A DNA stretch of 64,000 nucleotides, from positions 9,486,001 through 9,550,000 of the forward strand of contig JBHGNT010000005.1 of assembly GCA_043228905.1 (NCBI GenBank). Reading direction: 5' to 3'. The translations under genes and the position numbers were made by a program. Position 1 is the first letter of the stretch, and each line of letters opens with the position of its first letter. The notes under the pieces were generated by a model, which ran no database searches, was not told where the DNA came from, and saw nothing but the letters and a program-made list of their open reading frames with translations. Positions 7,992 to 18,915 of this stretch are shown one piece after another. The DNA is from Azolla caroliniana. Its lineage: Eukaryota > Polypodiophyta.

Positions 7992-8060
7992 GAAACTCTT
8001 GTGAACTGTCTACATTTGATTGTGAACTTGTATATGTTGTAGAGTCTAGTCTATAGTACA

Positions 8061-8157
8061 TTCGAGAATATTCTAGAATTATTCTGTGCTATATTCTAAA
8101 TAGGTATATTCTCGAGTATATTCTAGAGATATTCAATCTAGGAAATTGTATAAATAC
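8061..8157 (+). promoter_or_regulatory. HSE array and TATA box, Gypsy-B LTR
   Basis: TTCgaGAAtaTTCtaGAA at 8061-8078 is a perfect four-unit heat-shock element; further TTCTAGAG and ATTCTCGAG motifs follow, then GTATAAATAC at about 8148. Confidence 0.7.
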
Positions 8158-8393
8158 TTGTAACATCCTTGGTCCCTTTCAAGGGATTCAACACCAGTCA
8201 TTGACACATCAATCTAGTATTCTCGTTTCGCCTCATCTTTGTCTCCTTGATCTTTATTTTTGTCTTCATGCCCTCATATCGCTCACAATATCTACAGTTC
8301 CTAGCCTCATCACATCTAGCTCCAAGTTCATCCGTTGCTCGTAGCCCCATCATCTGTGCTCCGTCCTAGTCCGCGTTTGGTGTGTCTGTGACA

Positions 8394-9494
8394 CTTGTTA
8401 TGTGTATGGAAACGATCATCTAGTAGAGAGCATTGTAATTCTTCGCAAAAAGAGTTGCTTGTGTCTTCTCGGTTATTATGTTGGCCAAGAAAGGAGAGAT
8501 TGTGCTCTCAATTTAATCGTTTGTTTCGTTTGGGGATCAAAGAGGTGGGAGATATAGTTGAGGCTCCATCTCAAAGAATTTTGGAGTTTGTTTAAGCGCG
8601 ACAATTATTACACATTCCGCCTAATTATGGGTTTATTTGGCAACAAGTACAAAATATTCCATTGATGCAAGGTCCCTTGCCTCTACAAATAGGAGAACAA
8701 TCGTGGCTTGATTGGTGTTTAAAGGGTCAAACATCATTGTTACAAGTGACTACTAATCTTTTGTATCATTGCTCTGTTGAATCTCTTGGATGGTTATCAT
8801 CTAAGGTTGAAGAACAATGGAGATTACACAAATTTGATCATGGGTGGTGCCAGATCTTACAACGTAGTTGGCATTCTAAATTGCCACTTGTAGCAAAGGT
8901 CTTCATTTGGAGAGTTTTGATTGGAGGATTGCCTTTGGGATTAGCTCTAAAGCGTCGTGGATTAGCAATAGGTAATTGTTTCTTTTGCACTGTTCAAATG
9001 GAAGATAGTACTCATCGATTTATACAATGTCCTATTGCTTGTCAGATTTGGAGTTACATTTCTCAAATTTAGCAAGTTTTATCACGGTGTTCTTTGACAC
9101 CTAGACAGTGGGTGTTTGCACAATTTACACAGGTTGAACCAAAATCAGAGATGGAGATCGTTTTTCTATTTTTAAGATATTGAGGATTGTGTCATAATTG
9201 GAATATGCGGAACGCTTTTGTATTCGACGGTAGACATGGAGTGAAAGCATATCTACGAAAATTTAAGGGAGCACTAATGTGGCAATTTTCTTTATTGGAG
9301 CAAGTGTAAATTCTTTCCTCGGTGGAGTGTTCGTCTTGCCTATTGGCAATTCAACATGTTCTAGTACCCATGTAGTGTAGTTAATGGGTGACCATACTCC
9401 ATTGTCACACCTATTGTAAGTAGTGTTTGTTACACACATTTATTAATATAATTGTGTGCTTTCACCAAAAGAGAGAGAGAGAGAGAGAGAGAGG
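8394..9494 (+). mobile_element. LINE-A, 5'-truncated non-LTR retrotransposon
   Basis: Only the C-terminal part of ORF2 and the 3' UTR remain, ending in AATTGTGTGCTTTCACCAAAA and a GA tract (about 9471-9493). Cut on the left by the Gypsy-B LTR. Between 9310 and 9470 nothing but 3' UTR is seen. Confidence 0.8.
8395..9309 (+). pseudogene. LINE-A ORF2 C-terminus with zf-RVT domain
   Basis: One reading frame with stops at 8593, 9070 and about 9180. The centre holds the reverse-transcriptase zinc-binding domain found at the end of plant LINE ORF2: hydrophobic VAKVFIWRVLIGGLPLG, then a CCHC cluster (CFFCTVQMEDSTHRFIQC) and IWSYISQI. The RT core is missing. Related sequence, covering RT but not zf-RVT, occurs in LINE-B, so the two copies are complementary fragments of similar elements. 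Confidence 0.85.
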
Positions 9495-9707
9495 GGGGAA
9501 AAAAAGCGACGACGTTCCAAGAATAGTGTTGAAACATGTTTTTGATGTAACTTTGTACTCAGAACTCCGATTTTTATGATTTGTGGCTCGTTGCGAAGCC
9601 TATTCAGAGAGCTTTCCAAGGATTATTTGTACACTTAGTTTTGTTATCGTTACAAGAAGCTACAAGAAAAATCATCATCGTCTCAAGTTCTCTCAATCTC
9701 TATTAGG

Positions 9708-11065
9708 ATGGCTAACACAATAGGAAGTGAGTTGATGACTGTTGATGGATGTGGTAGTAATGATGGTTGTGAAAATTACAAGTGGCAAAAGTGTATCGAT
9801 TCTACAAAACATGAGAAAACATCATATGTTGCTATTCTTGGTGGGAAAGATGTTATTGGAGATGATTATAATATTGATAGTCGTTATGATTTTGTTAAGG
9901 CTTTGCTTTCCGATTTTATGGAAAAAAATGAGTGTGATGCTAAAGATTGTGTGGAGGAGGATGTTGTAGAGGTGGTGATGGAGACCAAGTCTATGTTAGC
10001 AACTTTTGACAGGTTCTATGATCGTGGTGTTATTTTGTATTTCACTAGCAAACGTCCTTTGGTATCATGGATTAAGCAGTGATTGAATTCATTTATAATG
10101 CCTAATTATGTTGAGGATGTCTATGTGGGTCCAAGAGGTTTCTATGATGTGGTTTTTCGATCATCAGAACATCATATGACTTTGATGGCAAAGGTACTGA
10201 TCTTTTTTTATAGAAGATTAGTGCATGTGATGGAATGGATTCCGGTGGCGGATTATAAAGATTTATTAAAACAACAATGTCTAATTTGGGTGATCGTTGA
10301 TTGCAGTAACTCATTCTTTTGGGATATACTACCAAGATTGATGTCTCAAATTGGTATAGTTTTGGTTGCTCCTCATGTTAATTCGTTGAACAAATGTAGA
10401 TTTTGCATGTTAAGAGATACAAGTTGTAAACTTCTGGGATGGTTGAGTATAAATACATCTCGATTTGGTCGATTTCGTTTTAAGCTTCAATGGGAGACCT
10501 TTGCAGGGCATTGTTTTAAATGTGGTAAACTTGGGCATTTTATGGTTGAATGCCAGTCTCATGGTGAACTATCCCCAAAAAGTAATCTCAAAGGGAAAAA
10601 TAAGGAAGATGTTGAGAAAGATATTATTTCAATGGTTGATATGGTCATGGATGAGGGAACATCTCATGGGTTAGAGTGAGATCCTAAAGTTCATGGTCAT
10701 GTTAGAGGTGTTGGGGAGGAGAATGGAGTATGCATTAATGATGACCCATATGTTGAAGATGGAGAGTGGCATCAAGTGAAGCATAAGATAAAAGGGAAGG
10801 GTATTCCCATACAAAGGGACCTTGGCAGAAAGAAGTGCGAAATCAGAGATTATCCAACCAATTAAAATTTGATTCTTCAAGAAGGGTGGTACGACCTCAA
10901 TTAAATCAAGGACTTCATTCTCATGCAGCTAGACAACAAAACCCTAATATTGTTGGAGGGGATGTAGTACACACAAATCCTTATGCAACTCTTGAAGAAG
11001 TAGTTAGTACAGTCATGAATACACTTGCTCATGAAGAGCAAGCTCTTAGTAAAGGTGTTAAATGA
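9708..11065 (+). pseudogene. LINE-B ORF1 (Gag-like, CCHC knuckle)
   Basis: Starts MANTIGSELMTVDGC. Same frame through a TGA at 10080 to 10679 and on to about 10860, then a frameshift to the frame ending at 11065. The middle (about 10083-10490) resembles the DUF4283 region of plant LINE ORF1; the CCHC knuckle CFKCGKLGHFMVEC lies at 10514-10555. The protein packages LINE RNA. The C-terminal part (10835-11065) is hydrophilic. The stop overlaps the ORF2 start as ATGA. Confidence 0.85.
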
Positions 11066-12128
11066 AAGTGGTATCATGGAATGTGCGAGGGGCATCTTCT
11101 CCTCATAAGAAATATATATTATGGAAAACTTTATTTGATAAAGAATGGGGTGCTTTATGTGCAGTTGAACATAAGTGTCATGATTTAGCAAGATCTGTGT
11201 TACATTTGCGTGGATATTCCGCATATTATGCATGACAGTTATCACATCATTACTCAGGGTTGTCATGATTATTTGTGATTTGTTTTGTCCACATGTAGTC
11301 TATAATGATCCATATGGACATTTTATGGTGATGGAAGTCAAGTACTTTGAGGATTTGATATGGTTGGTAGGAATCTATGCACCCAATAATGCCAATCTAT
11401 GCATTGAGTTATGGTCTTCAATGTATCCACGGTTATTAGTGGGCCGTGTTGGTGATTTTAATATGTGTGTTGATGCTTCACAATCTACTTCATGATTCTC
11501 ATTGATGGATTCTCCTGAGCAAGTAGTTTGGGACAAATTGGCATCAGAGGTTTTGAAGTTGGATGTATGGAAATGGTTGCATTAAGATGAAGTTGGGTTT
11601 ACATTTCAGTCAATGCAATATAAGGAAACATAGAGTAGGTTAGATAGAATGTATGTTATGCATGATGAGTCCTTTTTGACAGAGATGCTTAATATGTCAA
11701 TTATGCAAGAGGTTGTGGCATCATATCATTTTCCCATATGTTTTGAGTTCAATAAACATGGGGTAGATATGTACACAACATTGCTTGATCGAGTTCCTTT
11801 GAGGTTTAATTCTTCTTTATTATTACATTCCTTATTTATTGCCTATATGCAACAATTTTTTGGCATGTTTTCAGAACAAGTTATTTCAAAAGGATGGCAT
11901 GCATGGGATACAACACTACAAAACATCAATGATATTCACCGTCTATATGATACAGCTAATGCTAAAAGACGTAAGAAATTGATTGGTTAGTTTTCATATA
12001 TTCTTACACGATGCAATGTAATATTGATAAATAATCCGCATTATGAAGAGCTTTTAGATGTTCAAGTTCAAGTACAAGACATTGTGAAGAATTTGTCTTG
12101 TCAAAGTTATCAACAAACAAAACTACGT
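11062..12128 (+). pseudogene. LINE-B ORF2, apurinic-type endonuclease
   Basis: MKVVSWNVRGASSPHK is the start of a LINE endonuclease (catalytic Asn in WNVRG); the catalytic Glu (AVEHKCHD) and the VGDFN motif (11448-11465) follow in shifted frames. Stops and frameshifts occur between 11230 and 11650. The segment 11649-11990 is the linker before RT. Cut at 12128 by LTR-C and continued at 17443. It would nick target DNA for target-primed reverse transcription; this copy cannot. Confidence 0.82.
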
Positions 12129-12740
12129 TGTCGTGACGATTTTCGGCTACGGTGTGAAACCGAGTGAGATGAATAAACCAAGGATGTGCAACATTGCACA
12201 TGCACTTAGCAAATAAGCCTAAGTCCTAGTGGCACTTGAGTTCATACAGAGGGGTGCAAGCAAGGTTTGAACCTTGCACCTCTAAGATACAAGATGTTTG
12301 CCTTACCACTAGGACAACTATCATAGTATAGATTTTATGTATTTTCTTTTTATATACGAATTATAGACGAAACAACCATAGAAAACCATGTGCACAAAAC
12401 CATGGTTCTAAACCCATGGTTTGTGCATGACATAAGCAAAACCATGTGCACAAAACCATGGTTTTAGCCCATGGTTTTGTACATGTCACAAGCATGGAAA
12501 GACCTATAAAAGCCTCTGGTTGGGCTTGTGTAAGGGGGGCTCAATATGTGATATCACCAACACCACTATCATCAATATAATTATCTTTATCTTCTTCATA
12601 TCTTTCTTCTTCTCAAGTGAACAAATTTCATCCAATCTTACATTGATCGTCATCTCTTCAATAATTCCGCGAACGTCCTCCCTAGTCCAAGACCCCGGTG
12701 GTTGCTCGAGTAGCACACGCACACGCGAATCTTCACGACA
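12129..12740 (+). repeat. LTR-C 5' LTR
   Basis: TGTCGTGA...TCACGACA, an 8-bp inverted terminal repeat; 612 bp. Contains an antisense tRNA-like module and, at about 12370-12490, several copies of the palindromic core AAACCATGGTTT. A TATA-like GACCTATAAAAGCC lies at about 12509. Directly downstream is TCATTTGGTGAACCCAAC, a likely primer site whose tRNA I cannot name. Confidence 0.85.
12264..12319 (-). other. Antisense tRNA-like module in LTR-C
   Basis: Minus strand: AGTTGTCCTAGTGGTAAGGC (A box) then GGTGCAAGGTTCAAACC (B box), the clearest tRNA-like module in the window. A second copy sits in the 3' LTR at 17256-17311. Confidence 0.65.
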
Positions 12741-12894
12741 TCATTTGGTGAACCCAACATGAAGAGCAGCAAGGGAGGACGAAGATGGATGGTGAAAATC
12801 TCAGGAGGCAATGTCAGAAAGGATGATGGAGTTTCTGAGAGAAGGGAAAAGACGAAATGAAGCCCAATAAGCCGTTGAGAGGGTAGTCGAGCGA

Positions 12895-13860
12895 GTGAGC
12901 TATTTCAACGGTGCCGAAGTCCAAAGTTTTCTAAAAGTCTACAATGCGGAGATGGATTCAAGAGGTGTGGATGAAGCTATGAGGCTAGAGTACTTTTGTC
13001 GGGTGGTGTCTCAACCGATCTTCAAAGATGTAAAAGAGCTTCTAGAAGCTCATGATTCGTGGGCGACTTTTGAGAAGGCTCTATTAGAGGAATATGGCTA
13101 TGAGAGACTGAAGGGACGAGATCGACGCAACTTCAACCAATGGGTGACATTGGCGAAGACCCACCAAGGCGCGACACAAGCATTCGTAGACTTTGAGCAT
13201 CGTTTTTCTCAACTCTCGAAGCGGGAACAAAGATTGGTGCGGGTCGATAAGATCATTATGTTCGTGAAGTCAATCGATCGAATAGAAAGGATGGCCATCG
13301 GCCTCAAACTCGAAGAAGATGATGGTGCAAATGGCCTCATCGAGGATTGGAGAAAAGTGGAAAGTGTATGCCGACTACATGATAAGGGGCGATCAAGAAT
13401 ATCGATGACAACAAGACGGTCCATGAGGGACGATCGAAGAGGGACGAGATGCAGCAACGCGCCACCAACAAAAGAAATGAAGCTTAAAAGGGAGACAAAA
13501 CCGAGGCGAATGGTGATCGAGGAAGAAGAGACCTCCCAACAAATGCGGGTTAATGAAGTGGCCGATACAAAGGCTCAGGTTCAATATGACGGTATTGAGA
13601 GAGAAGGTGCGAAACAAGTCACCTTCTTGTCTTACGAAGAAACAACGGCCAAGGAGGAGGCCGATGACTCGAGGACGGCGAACGCCACTTCGAGGGAGGA
13701 TAAATGTTTCAGAACACGCATTGTGTATGAAACATCGGGTGATGAAGGTCCAAGCATGAGAAAACCTTGCATGATCGAGGGAGATAAAGTGTCTGAGTCC
13801 CACGTGATTGAGGAGGTAGCCATGACAAACGACATCGAGTCAGAGTTGGCTATCAGGAGG
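12895..13860 (+). CDS. LTR-C gag-like protein
   Basis: Uninterrupted frame, helical and charged. Central part (residues 45-170) has the look of a retroviral capsid segment: WATFEKALLEEYGYERLKG, FVDFEHRFSQLSKREQRL, DKIIMFVKSIDRIERM. The same protein family occurs as a fragment on the minus strand at 28088-28453, which supports it being real. The C-terminal 150 residues are low-complexity, Thr/Glu/Arg-rich. No knuckle is seen. Near 13830-13860 the frame probably shifts by one base into the coiled-coil frame (EEEPSEHLQRRQKK); the rest of this ORF to 14061 looks out of frame. No upstream Met is required, as 12895 follows the LTR by 155 bp and the frame may open earlier. Confidence 0.7.
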
Positions 13861-16022
13861 AGGAGCCTAGCGAGCACCTCCAGCGGCGCCAAAAGAAGCG
13901 CATTGCAGACCATGTCGGGGAGCAATCGGGTCCAGAGAAGGATAGGACGCCGATACCCTGCACTGAGTGCCCAGAACCAAGGGTGGAATCGGAACCGGTT
14001 CGAACAGAACTGGTCACAGAATTCCCTACACAGTAGGCTACGCCAGCGGGTCAGGACATAACAAGACCTGTGATTCAGGATCCGGTGATTCAGTTGTCTA
14101 CATCACCGGCACACCAGGACCAACCAGAGCCGGAATGGTCAACTGAGGCACAACCAAAGCCAGAACTGCCAAGTGGTAACCAACCGGAGCCAGAGTTACC
14201 AATCGACGTAACCAGACAAGATCAGCCACTGGCAAGCTCAGAAATTGGCCAACCCTCCACGTGGACACAGCAACAAGGCACCGACAGCCAATGGCTGCGG
14301 TGGATCGGGGAGCAAATAGCCGGAATGGTCCATTATGTGGAGGCAGAAGAGAAAGCACAATTGGACCGGTTGCTAGGCACAACCGGAGAACTAGAGAAGG
14401 CCTGGTCAAGGATTCGGAGCTTGGAACAAGAATTGGAAATAGCCACCGAAGAATTGGCTAAGATGGTCATAACAGGACCCTAGGAACAAGAACTGGTGGC
14501 TCCGGTACATGTACAGAATAATGAAACATCGACAACTATACATAATAATACGACCCTGGTGACAGAAACAATCCTAGATACAATTACAGCGCAAGCACAA
14601 GAGCTTGCCGTTCTCAAAGAAGACCTGGCCGCACAGGAAGCATTACGGGCTAGGGAAAGAGAATTAAAAATGGCGGCGGAGGAGGAACAACGGAAGACTG
14701 CCGACAACCTCCGCCGAGCAGAAGAGAGCCTACGGAAGGGACACCAAGCCTATGACCGGCTTATGGAAGAGAAAGAAAAATTGCTGCAAGAGAAGGATAA
14801 ACTCTGAGGGATGGCGAAAACAAAGATAGAGAGGCTCAAAGAAGAGCTTCGGCAGCAAAAGGATAGGGAAGACTGAGCTCGCCGCCAAATCAATCAGAAG
14901 CTAAAGCAGAAAACAGACGATTTTGACCGCCTGCACTGGGATTATAAACATATTGAGACGGAATACAAGAAGCTCATCACCGACAACGACCGGTAGCAAG
15001 AGAAGATGTTCGAGCTCCGGAACGAAGTGCAACGGGCGGAGACGGCACTAGCAGAAGAACGGGCTGAGAAGGCAAACATACGAACTGAAGCGGTGCAGGA
15101 ACGCCTGGAACTCCAGATGCAATATCGTGCGGAAATGGAACGCGCCATCATGGTCTTACAAAGAGTGCAGACAATCTATCAGAATCAACTGGTGCGCTAC
15201 AAGGACCAGGAGGTGGTAATTGCAAACCTGATCAAACAGTTGAAAGATGAACAACAAGCCGCAGAAGAAAAATCAAAGATGGGGCTGGAGTGGATCTGGT
15301 GCATCGTACAAGCATGGAAGAATCGAACAAAGTGCTTGATTGAAGACAACTCAGTATTATGGTGGTCGAAATGGGCGAAGCATGCTACCAAGCTACAGTT
15401 GCTGAGGGCGGACGCAGAAAACCGGCAAAGGGAAGGAGATGAGTTCTATAAGCTAGAAAAGGAAGACTTTGCTGCCGTGAAAGATGAATTGGCAGATGAC
15501 TTCGTACCGTTGGCTGATGAACAGATAATAGTGGTTCAGCAAATACTGGCACAATTGGATGATGATCGGCTGGATAACCAAATCCGGTTTGAAAGTTACG
15601 AAAAGGACAGGCTACGGCAAGAGGCGACGAAGAGCGCGGCAACAATCAATCTCAGTGATGAAGAGCCATCGTCGGAGCAAAGGACGGACAGAGGCAAGGC
15701 TGGGATAAGCCAACCAGATTTAACTCAAGAGGAGCAACCAAGGGAGGCATATCCGCAACAACCGCCAGCACCGAGAGCCGGACAACAGCTATCGGAGGAG
15801 CACCGCCCAGAGGAGCCGGAGACCGTGCAACAGCGGGAGCAATAGCAACAGCCAACGGAGCAACAACCGACGCAACGGCCACAGCCAACGGAGCAGCAAT
15901 AGGAAGAGTAGCAACAACAGGAGCAGCAACAGTAGGAGCAGCAAGAGCGGTCCGATCAGTTTTCCGAAGAACCCTTACAGCTCCTCGATCAGAGCATTTT
16001 GGACATTTTGGACGAGGATTGA
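13860..16022 (+). pseudogene. LTR-C coiled-coil protein, decayed by nine in-frame stops
   Basis: A single frame of about 720 codons with no frameshift but nine internal stops (TAG at 14034, 14481, 14994, 15843, 15900, 15909 and 15933; TGA at 14805 and 14874). A Pro/Glu/Gln-rich segment (14070-14260) is followed by long heptad-like helices (for example AAEEEQRKTADNLRRAEESL), then LRADAENRQREGDEFYK, a Gln/Glu/Pro-rich tail and the end QSILDILDED. The LRAD segment and the end motif match TRGAG-F (LRADTENRRKEGHGFYK; ESILDILKEE), so the two are homologous. Likely a structural partner of Gag; no enzyme domain. All nine stops are explained by C-to-T in CAG or CGA. Confidence 0.75.
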
Positions 16023-16075
16023 AGGCCGGATAGTGGGATTTGACGTACAAGGTACTGTCCCACGGGCATGCCATG

Positions 16076-16467
16076 TGTTAGCCAGCCGGCAAGGAGCGGA
16101 GGACAATCCAGAATGTGAAAGGGCAGGAATTATCGAAAGCTATTATTAGAATAATTAGTAATTAAGTGTATTTTGAGAAGTGAACGAACGGACCGGAATC
16201 GGTATACCGATCCGGATCCGAACCGGTTCATATCAGTGTGCCAGTTGGCAACATTTTGTATGCAGAGCCGGTGATCTATAAAAAGGCATGATTACATTGT
16301 AATCACGACGGATAATTAATAAAGCCTATTGTCTTATCTCTGTGTATTGATTATCGTTCTGTGCTAAATATTTTCTATCTTACGCATGTATTAAGATTCA
16401 TGATATGTTGCTTAAGTAGCCGATAAAGGTCTGATCAATCGTTAGTCTCAGTTACCTCCCCGTAACA
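16076..16467 (+). repeat. LTR-like segment after the coiled-coil frame
   Basis: TGTTAGCCAGCC...CCGTAACA, 392 bp, with CTATAAAAAGG at about 16276 and AATAAAGCC at about 16318. It follows the coiled-coil stop by 53 bp, and the bases before it (CTGTCCCACGGGCATGCCA) match those before the TRGAG-F 3' LTR (CTGTCCCACGGCCGTGCCA). It is therefore probably the 3' LTR of a TRGAG-type element whose 5' LTR is lost. Confidence 0.7.
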
Positions 16468-17120
16468 CCCATTGGTGAAGTTTCTTCCATAGACACCTTG
16501 TGTTAGGCTATTGTCCGGCCGTTAGGAGTAAGAATTCCGGCCCGAACGAAGGAAGATCCACATGGGAGTCAATCGACCGGGGCCGACCCGACCGAAACCT
16601 GATTCAGCGGAAATTGATCGGATGATCCCAATCCAAAAGCGGGCCGACCCAGCCGAAATCGATCGGTCGAGCCCAACTCGGCGAAATGTGAATGCAAACG
16701 AAGGCCAACCGAGCCGAGAAGTGATCAACGGAGACCAATCCGGACAAGGGCAAACCCGGCCTAATCGGAGATCGACACGAACGATCCACAACACCTAGTT
16801 GAAGACGGTGAGCACGAGGAGTGGCCCAAAGTGCAATCGAAGGACACGTGCGGTGGATGAAGGAAGAGCGGTCGGATCGACGACATCGTTCGGTAGATCT
16901 ACTACAACCGACCGGGGAAGAAGGTGTGAGCGCCGGATATGGTGGATCGGGTGGCTACGGTGGTTCGGTTGGAAAGATTGGGTATACTGGAAGTGGAAGA
17001 TGAAGTCAGACGAGGTCGACGAGCATGCGGAGGAACTCAGTTGATCACCATTGCCAAAGATCTCACCTCTTCACCTTTCTCGGCACATACCGGAGGATGT
17101 GAGGGTTTGGTGGGGGTGGA
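16468..17120 (+). other. LTR-C internal remnant, Gly-rich coding traces
   Basis: No intact gene. Short frames show Arg/Pro/Asp-rich and Gly-rich stretches (SAGYGGSGGYGGSVGK at about 16930-16980) of the kind found in Gag C-termini, ending in the purine tract before the 3' LTR. Confidence 0.5.
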
Positions 17121-17442
17121 TGTCATGACGATTTTCGGCTACGGTGTGAAACCGAGTGAGACGAATAAACCAAAGATGTGCAACATTGCACATGCACTTA
17201 GCAAATAAGCCTAAGGCCTAGTGGCACTTGAGTTCATACAGAGGGGTGCAAGCAAGGTTTGAACCTTGCACCTCTAAGATACAAGATGTTTGCCTTACCA
17301 CTAGGACAACTATCATAGTATAAATTTTATATATTTCCTTTTCATATACGAATTATAGACAAAACAACCATAGAAAACCATGGTTCTAAACCCATGGTTT
17401 GTGCATGACATAAGCAAAACTGTGTGCACAAAACCATGGTTT
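17121..17442 (+). repeat. LTR-C 3' LTR, truncated
   Basis: TGTCATGACGATTTTCGG onward matches the first half of the 5' LTR, including the antisense tRNA-like module (17256-17311), and stops at ACCATGGTTT. The U3 promoter end, R and U5 are missing. The 11-mer TTTATAGATAA is duplicated across the junction with LINE-B. Confidence 0.85.
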
Positions 17443-18417
17443 ATAGATAACGTCAATTAAAGAAGGGATTTATAGATAATCAATCACAATCTCATATGTT
17501 TTTTCAAGGATTAAAACCACCATATGCTCGTTCAAATGTAGTACAAATTAAAATAGGGGATGACATTTTTGTGGACCCAATCAAGGTTATTGAGTTATGT
17601 ATTACTCATTTTAAGAATTTAATTGGGCTAGAGTTGATTATTAATGAGGATGTGTTGAAAGCACAACAAGAGTTTTATAATGTTATTAGGAGTGTCGTGA
17701 GTACAAATATTCGTCAAGAATTGGATGCTGATTTTGAAGAAGTTAAGGTGGAAAAGGTATTGTTACACCTTCCAAATGGTAAAAGCCCTGGTTGGGATTG
17801 TGTTAGAAATGAAGTTTTTAAGAAGTATGCTGGCATGCTTAAGAGTCCATTCACACAAATGTTTCAACAATGTTGGGATTCTGGTTTCATGCCTGAGAGC
17901 TGGAAGGTGGGCTTAATCAAATTGATACCAAAGGTACCATCTCTGGAGTCATTTCATGAATGGAGGCCTATTTCATTGATGGGAGGGTTATACAAAATGT
18001 TTGCAAATATATTATCCAACAGACTTCAGAAGTTCTTACCTCAACTTATTCATCCATCTCAATATGGTTTTATTATAGGTACAAATATATTGCATAATGT
18101 TTTGAATGTTCAAATGGCCACCGATTATGCTCAACATACACATCAAGAATGGTTATGGTGTAATTAATTTGGAAAAAGCATATGATCATGTTAATCGGTC
18201 TTTCCTCTCAGGTGTGATGTATAATATGGGGTTTGGTCCTCGTATGTGTCGACTTATCTTTTTGCTAGGGCAAAATGCAACCTCGTGTGTGATGCTTAAT
18301 GGCGGAGTTACTCCGAAAGTGTTTCTTACTAGATACGTGCACCAAGAATGTCCACTAAGCCCATTGTTATTTGCTATTGTTACACATCCTTTGTTAGTAA
18401 TGTTGTCAAATATTGCG
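17443..18417 (+). pseudogene. LINE-B ORF2, N-terminal half of reverse transcriptase
   Basis: Open from 17496 with LLHLPNGKSPGWDCVRNEVF, SWKVGLIKLIPKV and WRPISLMGGLYKMFANIL, the fingers and palm of a plant LINE RT. A one-base shift near 18160 leads to NLEKAYDHVNRSFL (catalytic Asp region, Phe-Asp-like motif changed to Tyr-Asp) and the GTPKVFLTRYVHQECPLSPL-like block. Interrupted at LSNIA by Copia-B and resumed at 23308. Confidence 0.85.
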
Positions 18418-18684
18418 TGTTGAGATACAAGCTCAACATTGGGTGCGTAAACTGGTCCGTAAACCAGTGCGTAGACTCGGTGCCTAAACCGGATGCGTAA
18501 ACTAGGAGGTCGTTGGAAAGATAGTTCGCGGAGGAATATATTTTGGGAGTTAATGTAGGGGCTCATTGATGAGCATTGAAGTACATGTCAGTACTTCTGT
18601 TAGTCCGTATGGACTTGTATAAAAGTGCTCTCTAAGCACGTCCTATGTATAGAGTGTTATTTTCTTGGAATAGAACTATTGTTT

Positions 18685-18722
<38 letters not shown>

Positions 18723-18809
18723 TTTTCTGTGTTTTCACCGAACTGTCATATTTCCAAACTGTGTACTCTATGTCTTTTACACACACACTTCCGCACGTAT
18801 TCCTTTTCA
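18418..18809 (+). repeat. Copia-B 5' LTR
   Basis: TGTTGAGATACAAG...ATTCCTTTTCA, 392 bp, with a CT tract at about 18689-18718. Followed at once by the primer site. Confidence 0.92.
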
Positions 18810-18826
18810 TGGTATTAGAGCGTGAG
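18810..18826 (+). other. Copia-B primer binding site
   Basis: TGGTATTAGAGCGTGAG, one base off the iMet complement TGGTATCAGAGC (C-to-T). Confidence 0.9.
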
Positions 18827-18915
18827 GGTTGAGACTCCTCTACAGTCGACAGAAAAGCAAGCAATAAAGATAGAGTCAAGTTTATTTTCGATTTTAAAAA
18901 AGATACAACAACAAT

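Larger units (their letters stand above)
7882..8393 (+). repeat. Gypsy-B 3' LTR
   Basis: Begins TGTCACATTC after a polypurine tract and ends TCTGTGACA, 512 bp, organised like the Gypsy-A and Gypsy-E LTRs: antisense tRNA-like module, HSE array, TATA box, then CAACACCAGTC. The 16-mer GATAATGTCACATTCT occurs twice, 40 bp apart, around a T-rich tract, so the LTR start (7882 or 7922) is ambiguous. Confidence 0.8.
12129..17442 (+). mobile_element. LTR-C, non-autonomous LTR element with gag and coiled-coil region
   Basis: Two related LTRs (12129-12740; 17121-17442, truncated) flank 4.4 kb without protease, RT, RNase H or integrase. Contents: a gag-like frame, a 2.2-kb coiled-coil frame, a second LTR-like segment (16076-16467) and a Gly-rich remnant. 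The purine tract GGTTTGGTGGGGGTGGA precedes the 3' LTR. Either one element, or a gag element carrying a 5'-truncated TRGAG-F relative. Confidence 0.75.

Noticed and set aside
12895-17120. Complete autonomous Gypsy element in LTR-C
   Set aside because: No protease, RT, RNase H or integrase motif in any frame between the LTRs.
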